Source: an uncultured Lachnospiraceae bacterium (GTDB lineage: Bacteria > Bacillota > Clostridia > Lachnospirales > Lachnospiraceae). Taken from it: DNA of 37,273 nt. Of this stretch, positions 32,051-37,273 are shown one piece after another; the first letter of the stretch is position 1, and each line of letters starts with the position of its first letter. The position numbers and the translations under genes were made by a program. The notes under the pieces were generated by a model. It made no database searches. It had not been told where the DNA came from and saw nothing but the letters and a program-made list of their open reading frames with translations. The stretch lies in NCBI GenBank assembly GCA_902787715.1, contig CADAHQ010000013.1:1-37273 (forward strand), in the 5' to 3' direction.

Positions 32051-32275
32051 TTACCTTTTCGCTATGCGCATATAATCTTCTCTAAGCATACCGTAGATAT
32101 TATAGTCGCAATAAACCGAAACCATTTTCCCTTGACGAATTGTTCCTTCTTTTGTAAGGCCACATTTTTCCATTACTCTGTTTGAAGCAATATTTCTTAC
32201 ATCCACGCGTCCTTCAAATTCATGCTTCAATCGCATGGGTATTTCAGCAATTCAAGAATGCTGACTGCCATGGTA
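32051..32275 (-). pseudogene. Remnant of a GNAT acetyltransferase
   Basis: The stretch 32051-32236 encodes only the last part of a GNAT domain (RVDVRNIASNRVMEKCGL, then QGKMVSVYCDYNIYG). Upstream of it a stop closes the frame, and another frame continues with MAVSILELLKY, so a frameshift and a large deletion have removed the acetyl-CoA-binding core. No convincing ribosome-binding site precedes the 61-codon frame. Confidence 0.65.
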
Positions 32276-32356
32276 TACCACCTTCGGTTTTTCCTTCATA
32301 AATCAATCTCCCGTGTTTCTTTTCAGCATATCACATTTTCCTGCCTTCGTCCATTC

Positions 32357-32385
32357 AAAAAGGAGAGCTTTTGCTCTCCTTTTCT
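32357..32385. terminator. Bidirectional intrinsic terminator after the XRE regulator
   Basis: AAAAAGGAGAGC (32357-32368) and GCTCTCCTTTTC (32373-32384) with a TTTT loop. On the minus strand the stem is followed by TTTTT. It lies 37 bp past the XRE gene stop. Confidence 0.88.
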
Positions 32386-32421
32386 GAATTATTCCTGTGT
32401 CTGAGGTTACTCGCAGGCGAT

Positions 32422-33075
32422 CTACACATCCATGCTCTCGCCGTCTGTCTCAAAGCAGGGGATGCCCCCTTCATACGCCTGCCTCAGACCGTTGGTTCTC
32501 ATGAAATCACCCAGGGTATGATACGCACCCGGAATGGTGACGAAAGGATTGTCGAAGGGTCTGTCAATGTGGATCGCAGCGTACTTATGCGCAGGCTGCT
32601 CCTTGATCTCGACTCCTTGCGGTGAAATTCCTTCGGGAATGATCCACGTAGCCGTGTAGCCGTGCATTTTGAACACATTTACCTGCTCCTGCGAAAGATG
32701 CGGAAAATCCCACCCGATCACTCTCGGGGCAGCGTCCCCGTTTTCCTTTGCGATCTTATAGACGCGCTCCATAGCATCGCTCTCCGGCTCGGTGCTCAGC
32801 ACCGTGTGCTCCACATAGCGGAAGCCCGGCACCTCCTCGACACGAAGGTTGGTGTACGCGGTACTCCGCTTGTCCATCTCATCCCGAAAGAGGTTGTCCA
32901 AAGAGCAGTTGAACACCTTGCAAAGTTCAAGCGCCTTGTCCATCTCAGGGTTCGCGGCATCGCTCTCCCACTTGGAAATCGTCTGTCGGCTCACATTCAG
33001 TTTCTCGGCAAGCGCCTCCTGCGTCATGCCGCCGCTCAGCTGGCGGAGATATTGAAGATTTGTTCCGAAGCTCAT
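32422..33075 (-). CDS. XRE-family regulator with GyrI-like effector domain
   Basis: 217 aa. Residues 1-62 form an XRE helix-turn-helix (MTQEALAEKLNVSRQTISKW). Residues ~75-217 resemble a GyrI/AraC-type effector-binding domain, with VEEVPGFRYVEHTVLS at the start and AAIHIDRPFDNPF then GIPCFETDGESMDV at the end. It should bind DNA and respond to a small molecule. Start at the ATG at 33075 (MSFGTNLQYLRQ) with AAAGGAG upstream. An 18-bp palindrome about 90 bp upstream is a candidate operator. Confidence 0.85.
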   Translation of the reverse strand: MSFGTNLQYLRQLSGGMTQEALAEKLNVSRQTISKWESDAANPEMDKALELCKVFNCSLDNLFRDEMDKRSTAYTNLRVEEVPGFRYVEHTVLSTEPESDAMERVYKIAKENGDAAPRVIGWDFPHLSQEQVNVFKMHGYTATWIIPEGISPQGVEIKEQPAHKYAAIHIDRPFDNPFVTIPGAYHTLGDFMRTNGLRQAYEGGIPCFETDGESMDV

Positions 33076-33166
33076 ACGTTTTTTCTCCTTTACTCGTACT
33101 TGTGTGCGTCGCGTCGCAAGCACAGAGTATCACACAGCAACAGCCCTTTCCACCAACCCCGGGGTG

Positions 33167-33184
33167 CATTTTCCGCGGAAAATG
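33167..33184. promoter_or_regulatory. Perfect 18-bp palindrome, candidate operator of the XRE regulator
   Basis: CATTTTCCGCGGAAAATG is a perfect palindrome in the 294-bp gap upstream of the XRE gene. A second, ACCCCGGGGT (33156-33165), lies next to it. XRE proteins bind such dyads as dimers. The rest of the gap holds the inverted repeats listed at 33272 and no convincing gene. Confidence 0.6.
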
Positions 33185-33271
33185 TCACCTCAGGTTGCGC
33201 GTGTAAACATGTCTCATCAGAAAATGCCAAAGGATGAAGGTTCATATTTTTCGGACTATGTGGGCAAGGGT

Positions 33272-33304
33272 TTGTTACACTATATTCGGGATTTTGTGTA
33301 ACAA
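33272..33304. repeat. TTGTTACAC/GTGTAACAA inverted repeat, site A
   Basis: TTGTTACAC (33272-33280) and GTGTAACAA (33296-33304) are perfect inverted arms around 15 bases (TATATTCGGGATTTT). A degenerate partial copy of the left half follows at 33309-33330. Related sites lie at 36693 and 37166. Confidence 0.75.
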
Positions 33305-33369
33305 GGGGTGTTGCATTATCTTCGGAGATTATTTACAAAGGGCATCTCATCCTTAGCGTTTCCCTCTCC

Positions 33370-34707
33370 TTACTTTGTCCCACACACTTCATAATTTTCA
33401 TATAGCGTCAGCAGTGTTTGGTAAAAAAGATCCTCTGCTGTTTCCACTTCAGAAACTCCGGGACCGCTGAATACAAACATCTTGTCTTCAACATCTTCAG
33501 GGAATGGGATTCCTCGACAGGTTCCTATAATGAACAGTGCTAGATAAGATGCAAGCATAAGTTCCCGACAACTGCCAAAGTCCAGTTTTCTCCACATAAA
33601 GTCCATCGGCGGCTCCAATATATTTGTGTATTCCTCGAAATCTTTGTAATAAATATATTCGTCTATAAGCCCGGCAACATCAAGTTTATAACTTTTCGAA
33701 AATGTATTTATAATCGGAGTGATTACTTTAGGCGAAAAAATCCGTTTCGTAAAACCATCAATGGGTTCGCCTCCGTACTCCAGCAATCTGGGAAAATACT
33801 GTGAAAAAGAATACCGATATCTTTCTGCACCTAACCCGTATTTTTCATAATCTTTTTCAAACAGATCAAGATATTTAAACCACCAATATTCCCCTGAAAC
33901 TTCTATCTTATCAACTTCGCTTATCTCAAGAATTTTGTTTCTAGTGCTAGTCGTGAGCTCACAGAATTCATTGTACATTTCCCTATTATGAACTCTGGTA
34001 GGATTTGTGATAAAGGCCACCTGACAAAGTGCAATATACTCCTTCTCATTTTTATATCTACGACAAAAAGAAATAGCCTCCTGCTCGATTCGCTCCTCCT
34101 GCAGTTCTATTTCCCTCGATCGATATTCATGGTTTGAATACTCCCGCTTAGATTCCGGTTCCATAATCTCGACATCGGTATTCTTGTTTCTCTTAACCGG
34201 CTTTTCTCCGTTTTTGACTCTTGCAAGATATTCCCTTGTTGCTCTTTTCGCAGATCCACCGATATTATTTTTTGTATTCTTTAGTGCAAACAAAAAGATG
34301 CCGGCAAGGAAGTCTGCAAGCTCCACTTCATCAGTCAAATCAGCTTTTTTCAGCCCATTCACCAATTCAACAACTGTATCATCAGCAATTTCCTGTGCTT
34401 CCTGAATCATCAATATAAGTGTATCTCTGACAATATTCTTTTCATTTTCCTTGATTAAAGAAACTACCTGACTTTGGAAATAAGGCACGATGCTTTTGTA
34501 TGATTCGGCAGGGAGTTTCCCTAACGCTTCCATCAAATATCCCGAAGGATTTTTTGCCCCTCTGGCAATATTCGACGCAGTTTCATCACTGATTTCTTCA
34601 CACTCTTTATCTACGCTTTTCAAAAAAGCTTCAACGAGCTTTGCCTGCTTCGTCCCTTCAATCTTACATTCTGCAACTGCACTGATAACGCAACCTATGC
34701 AAAACAT
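33370..34707 (-). CDS. Unrecognised 445-aa protein
   Basis: Long mostly helical protein. Residues 1-150 are a helical module (SDETASNIARGAKNPSGYL, with LVSLIKE-like repeats), followed by a charged linker (~165-205, rich in Glu/Arg) and a C-terminal aromatic-rich region (GEYWWFKYLDLFEKDYEKYG, PPMDFMWRKLDFGSCRELML). Cysteines near the N-terminus (MFCIGC) are not enough for a metal site. The N-terminal module recalls helical domains in bacterial conflict systems, but I cannot name a family. A GGAGG site precedes the ATG at 34707. Codon use is A+T-rich compared with the left half of the window. Confidence 0.7.
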   Translation of the reverse strand: MFCIGCVISAVAECKIEGTKQAKLVEAFLKSVDKECEEISDETASNIARGAKNPSGYLMEALGKLPAESYKSIVPYFQSQVVSLIKENEKNIVRDTLILMIQEAQEIADDTVVELVNGLKKADLTDEVELADFLAGIFLFALKNTKNNIGGSAKRATREYLARVKNGEKPVKRNKNTDVEIMEPESKREYSNHEYRSREIELQEERIEQEAISFCRRYKNEKEYIALCQVAFITNPTRVHNREMYNEFCELTTSTRNKILEISEVDKIEVSGEYWWFKYLDLFEKDYEKYGLGAERYRYSFSQYFPRLLEYGGEPIDGFTKRIFSPKVITPIINTFSKSYKLDVAGLIDEYIYYKDFEEYTNILEPPMDFMWRKLDFGSCRELMLASYLALFIIGTCRGIPFPEDVEDKMFVFSGPGVSEVETAEDLFYQTLLTLYENYEVCGTK

Positions 34708-34731
34708 ACTTCCTCCGTTTCAAGCAACCTC

Positions 34732-34753
34732 TAGGCAACTCATAGGCAACTCA
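34732..34753. repeat. Tandem duplication of an 11-bp unit
   Basis: TAGGCAACTCA occurs twice with no gap (34732-34742, 34743-34753) just upstream of the minus-strand gene starting at 34707. The 206-bp divergent gap that contains it shows no clear promoter boxes; its right part is more G+C-rich than the flanking genes and keeps an open plus-strand frame of unknown meaning. Confidence 0.8.
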
Positions 34754-34913
34754 CAGCCATGCCCTTGGAACCGTATTTCTGTTATTGTTGTGGTGTCAGA
34801 GAAGCACCGCCCGATCATCGGTGTCCCGATTTCTCCGGCAGCAACAAAAGCCTGTGATTCCGCTATCGGGAAGTGGCATCACCTTCTATCTCAAAAAGAA
34901 GGGAGGAATCACA

Positions 34914-35642
34914 ATGATTCACAATTCTAATGGAGAACACATTCGCAACGGATGTGCCGACATGTGGAACGCCTTTATGGTTCGCGGTGCCGATTTTGTC
35001 TTGGGATCAGATATTCCTGTCTGCCCATGCACTGCAAAAGACATTCCGCAGAAACTGATATCTTATGTAGAAGCCAAGCATCTTCATAAGATAAACCATA
35101 AATCAAACCCTGATTATCACATAGATGCCTATGTGCATTTTTACATTGATGATCAGAAGTTTGACGGAAAGCAAAGCAGTATCTGGCTTTATCCGGAAAA
35201 GGCATATGAAATTCTCCGCCATTTTTCCGGAGTGATCTCCCCGGATTTTTCTACTTTTCTGGATTTTCCGGATGCACTGAAACGGTATAACATATATCGC
35301 ATGCGTGCCTTTGATTATTGGCTGTTATCAAAGGGTATTCCTGTCATTTTCAACGTCCGCTGGAACACTGTAGAGACTTGGGAATACTGTTTTGATGGGA
35401 TACCGCTGCATACTATTGTGTGTATCGGAACAGTCGCTAGCGGTATTAACCGTCTGGAGAACCGACCTGATTTCGTTGCCGGCCTAAAACGAATGATAGA
35501 GGTATTGCAACCGTCTGTCATTTTATGTTATGGTTCCGCTCGATATTCGTTTTTTGATGAAATCGTAGCATCCGGAACACCAGTAATTTCATTTCCGAGC
35601 GAGACAAGTCTCGCATTCAAGGGGGTGAGATTTCATGAGTAA
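34914..35642 (+). CDS. DUF4417 protein
   Basis: 242 aa. The core FDYWLLSKGIPVIFNVRWN, then ETWEYCFDGIP, VCIGTVASGINRLENRPDF and the closing YGSARYSFFDEI are typical of DUF4417, a family I associate with mobile elements and without known activity. Start at the ATG at 34914 with GGGAGG eight bases upstream. First gene of a rightward three-gene unit; its stop overlaps the next start by 8 bp. Confidence 0.82.
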   Translation: MIHNSNGEHIRNGCADMWNAFMVRGADFVLGSDIPVCPCTAKDIPQKLISYVEAKHLHKINHKSNPDYHIDAYVHFYIDDQKFDGKQSSIWLYPEKAYEILRHFSGVISPDFSTFLDFPDALKRYNIYRMRAFDYWLLSKGIPVIFNVRWNTVETWEYCFDGIPLHTIVCIGTVASGINRLENRPDFVAGLKRMIEVLQPSVILCYGSARYSFFDEIVASGTPVISFPSETSLAFKGVRFHE

Positions 35643-36171
35643 GTGTAATAGCAATCATTTTTCAGGGACGACAAGCTTACGCAATTCCACTGTACATAAT
35701 CCTTCTGAAAGTGATATAATAGCGGAGAGAACTAAGGGGATGGATCTTCGACCACATCCGACGAAGCAAATGGGTTCCACCCGCATGAAAAAGGTTAACC
35801 AAAAAGTAGATGCTCGAACTGCAACAAAAGACGAGTATCACTTACTACGTCATACGGAAAGGTTAAACTCACGCCGAGCAGAAGGTGTGGCACAGTTTTG
35901 GAATCAAGAGCGTGAACGAATTCTCAGCGGGCAAAAAACGACTCGCCCTTGGAATGCCGAACAGCGCGAAATGATTCTCGGGAAAAAGCCTCTGAAGATT
36001 AATGGCAAAACGATTTATGCCCATCATACATACGCAGTTTCGAAATACCCACATCTTGCAAACCGCGGAGAAGTAATCTTTCCTGTGACTTTCTACGAGC
36101 ATTTATACATTTGGCATGGCGGCAGTTTCTTTAAGAATGCACCCGGTCGGCCAGTTAAAACATCACGATAA
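35635..36171 (+). CDS. Putative HNH/EndoVII-like nuclease
   Basis: 178 aa. The N-terminal half is basic and low in structure. The C-terminal part carries a His cluster in nuclease-toxin style: IYAHHTYAVSKYPHLANRGE (H130, H131, H140), PVTFYEHLYIWHGG (H156, H161) and a closing NAPGRPVK. This resembles HNH/ENDO VII-fold (treble-clef) toxin domains by motif spacing; no search was possible. It overlaps DUF4417 by 8 bp and is followed 15 bp later by a small acidic gene. It lacks any secretion signal or delivery domain. Confidence 0.55.
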   Translation: MSKCNSNHFSGTTSLRNSTVHNPSESDIIAERTKGMDLRPHPTKQMGSTRMKKVNQKVDARTATKDEYHLLRHTERLNSRRAEGVAQFWNQERERILSGQKTTRPWNAEQREMILGKKPLKINGKTIYAHHTYAVSKYPHLANRGEVIFPVTFYEHLYIWHGGSFFKNAPGRPVKTSR

Positions 36172-36186
36172 TGGAGGTTGTTCACA

Positions 36187-36534
36187 ATGAATGATACAAT
36201 TGGAATCAAAGTGCTGCCCGTAAACACTTCGGCAAAGTGTATAAGTATTTTTCGCAACCATTCTTCACTTTCAATTGGTGAAATAAAGAAACTAATTGAG
36301 GGTGAAAACTATGTTCTTTCATTTCGTTATACTGATAAACAAGGCGTCAAGCAGATAATTGAATGTTATCAATTGCTTGAAAAAGCCGGTATTCAGGCTA
36401 AGCTATTTGAACACGATCGACCTGCAACTATTGATTTTTTCCATAACCTCTCACAATTATACGGGATTATTGAAAAACAAGTGCAGGAAGCTTACGAGGC
36501 AGAAACAGCGAATAACGAAGATGATGAAGGGTAA
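36187..36534 (+). CDS. Small acidic protein after the putative nuclease
   Basis: 115 aa, with an alternating strand/helix pattern (IGIKVLPVNT, SIGEIKKLIEGENYVLSFRY, GVKQIIECYQLLEKAGIQAK) and a strongly acidic end (ETANNEDDEG). No family recognised. GGAGG lies 9 bases before the ATG at 36187. As an acidic partner right after a basic nuclease-like protein it could be an immunity protein; this is inference from layout only. Confidence 0.65.
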   Translation: MNDTIGIKVLPVNTSAKCISIFRNHSSLSIGEIKKLIEGENYVLSFRYTDKQGVKQIIECYQLLEKAGIQAKLFEHDRPATIDFFHNLSQLYGIIEKQVQEAYEAETANNEDDEG

Positions 36535-36587
36535 TCGCAGCAATGATGTTTTCTTCGTACGAGTGTTTTACCAATCGATAGGTGTTT

Positions 36588-36630
36588 AAAGAGAGCCTTT
36601 GGGGTAATTCCAGAGGTTCTCTTCTTTTAT
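36588..36630 (+). terminator. Terminator of the DUF4417 operon
   Basis: AAGAGAGCCTTTGG and CCAGAGGTTCTCTT pair with two mismatches around GGTAATT. On the plus strand the stem is followed by CTTTTATT. It lies about 55 bp past the stop of the small acidic gene. Confidence 0.7.
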
Positions 36631-36692
36631 TCTGAATGCTTAGAAAACATGAATTATATCATGCTTAGGTCAGTATTAGAAACCCGAACCTC

Positions 36693-36724
36693 TTGTTACA
36701 CTATACTTTTATTTTGCACACCAA
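36693..36724. repeat. TTGTTACAC repeat, site B
   Basis: TTGTTACAC (36693-36701) then TATACTTTTATTTT and a degenerate right arm GCACACCAA. It shares the exact 14-mer ATACTTTTATTTTG (36703-36716) with site C. It lies just 3' of the PNPOx-type gene. Confidence 0.7.
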
Positions 36725-36730
36725 CCATTC

Positions 36731-37150
36731 TTATACATCAAAGCTTTCCGTTTTCAGATCACAGTAATACCGGCCCTTCACTGCCGTAAACTTGAGCACA
36801 CAATAATCCGGATCTGTAACACCGCCTTTATAAAACAGAGTGTCACCCCTCTTCCAAATCATGTCTTTAGACTCCTGATCTGTCAGCACTTCCATGGTTC
36901 CGCTTAACATAACCCCAACGTATTTAATCAATCCTTTGTGATAAAAATATATGCAGGCTTTAGGATTTTCCATGAACTGTTTCACCCTCATAGACGATGT
37001 ATTTGTGGAAAACCAGAACTCTTTCAACCCAATGCGTTTTCTTGGTTTCAACATCGCCTTTACATTCGGAAATCCACCGTCATCGACAGACGCGATAAAG
37101 CTCACTTTTTGCTTATCAATGAATTTTTCAATATTGCTTATGCCCTGCAT
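36731..37150 (-). CDS. Pyridoxamine 5'-phosphate oxidase-type flavin-binding protein
   Basis: 139 aa split-barrel protein. VSFIASVDDGGFPNVKAML, EFWFSTNTSSMRVKQFMENP and ACIYFYHKG are the FMN-binding strands of the general-stress-protein-26/PNPOx-like family; KRGDTLFYKGGVTDPDYCVL closes it. Likely an FMN or F420-type flavin reductase or stress protein, substrate unknown. GGAGG precedes the ATG at 37150; a promoter lies at 37206-37235. TTGTTACAC-type repeats sit on both sides. Confidence 0.85.
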   Translation of the reverse strand: MQGISNIEKFIDKQKVSFIASVDDGGFPNVKAMLKPRKRIGLKEFWFSTNTSSMRVKQFMENPKACIYFYHKGLIKYVGVMLSGTMEVLTDQESKDMIWKRGDTLFYKGGVTDPDYCVLKFTAVKGRYYCDLKTESFDV

Positions 37151-37165
37151 TAGTTCCTCCGATAT

Positions 37166-37195
37166 TAAACAATACTTTTATTTTGTGTAACAAGC
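37166..37195. repeat. GTGTAACAA repeat, site C
   Basis: Degenerate left arm, the shared 14-mer ATACTTTTATTTTG (37172-37185), then TGTAACAAG. It is in the same orientation as site B and lies between the promoter and the start of the PNPOx-type gene. Confidence 0.7.
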
Positions 37196-37205
37196 CATTT
37201 GTGAG

Positions 37206-37235
37206 ATTATACCACACGGAGGGGCTCCTTGTCAC
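37206..37235 (-). promoter_or_regulatory. Promoter of the PNPOx-type gene
   Basis: GTGACA (37235-37230), 18-bp spacer ending GTGTGG, TATAAT (37211-37206). A small inverted repeat CACTCG/CGAGTG overlaps the -35 side. Same architecture as the sites at 18364 and 23658. Confidence 0.7.
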
Positions 37236-37273
37236 TCGCAAATCGAGTGGAAACGGTCGGTTTTATCGCCGCC

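Noticed and set aside
34785-34913. Longer start for the DUF4417 gene, adding 43 residues
   Set aside because: The added residues are not DUF4417-like and a GGGAGG site fits the ATG at 34914.
1-37273. CRISPR arrays, tRNA or rRNA genes
   Set aside because: No regularly spaced repeats and no cloverleaf or rRNA-like sequence were seen.

Overview
The window looks like chromosomal DNA of a fairly G+C-rich member of the Clostridia, most likely a Lachnospiraceae-type Firmicute. The evidence is gene content: FabK as the enoyl-ACP reductase, a four-gene accBCDA set inside one fab operon, an AgrC/LytTR-type two-component pair, YczE, a CD3324-family regulator and strong AGGAGG ribosome-binding sites. 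Nearly all genes lie on the minus strand. No rRNA, tRNA or CRISPR array was seen, and no gap between genes exceeds 300 bases.

Left edge (1-2268): the 5' end of an IS3-like insertion sequence, cut by the window edge, lies next to the 3' end of a GHKL sensor kinase gene. The kinase follows its LytTR response regulator.

Fatty-acid synthesis operon (2340-12296): read on the minus strand the order is acpP, fabK, fabD, fabG, fabF, accB, fabZ, accC, accD, accA and a medium-chain-type acyl-CoA synthetase. Several junctions overlap. The set supplies malonyl-CoA (AccABCD), loads it on ACP (FabD) and elongates it (FabF, FabG, FabZ, FabK). No fabH is present. Upstream and divergent lies a MerR-family regulator. 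The operon promoter has the abnormal 19-bp spacer typical of MerR-activated promoters, filled by a G5/C5 dyad. The regulator's own -10 box overlaps the operon's -10 box on the other strand. This is the best candidate here for a little-described control circuit: a MerR-type switch of fatty-acid synthesis.

Middle (13180-19300): a membrane/zinc-ribbon protein with a TPM-domain lipoprotein, a YczE-type membrane protein, small unknown genes, a Nudix-GNAT fusion, and a second MerR regulator with a membrane tail and its own 19-bp-spacer promoter.

19.4-33.1 kb: a long minus-strand run of single-domain enzymes and regulators. It includes a HAD fusion, a YcaQ-like protein, two SAM methyltransferases (one truncated), a reduced C15 peptidase-like protein, two stand-alone Nudix proteins, GNATs, an APH-like kinase, a MIF-like tautomerase, SfsA, TfoX-N, a HIT protein, a TIGR04076 protein, a sigma factor with a large C-terminal extension, a CD3324-family gene with a structured leader, and an XRE regulator. 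Several share a promoter architecture.

Right end (33.2-37.3 kb): visibly more A+T-rich DNA with an unrecognised 445-residue protein, a divergent three-gene operon (DUF4417, a putative HNH/EndoVII-like nuclease, a small acidic protein) and a flavin-binding PNPOx-type protein. Related TTGTTACAC/GTGTAACAA palindromic sites lie around these genes. This part looks like accessory DNA.

All calls were made by eye from the sequence. Family names rest on recognised motifs and not on searches.
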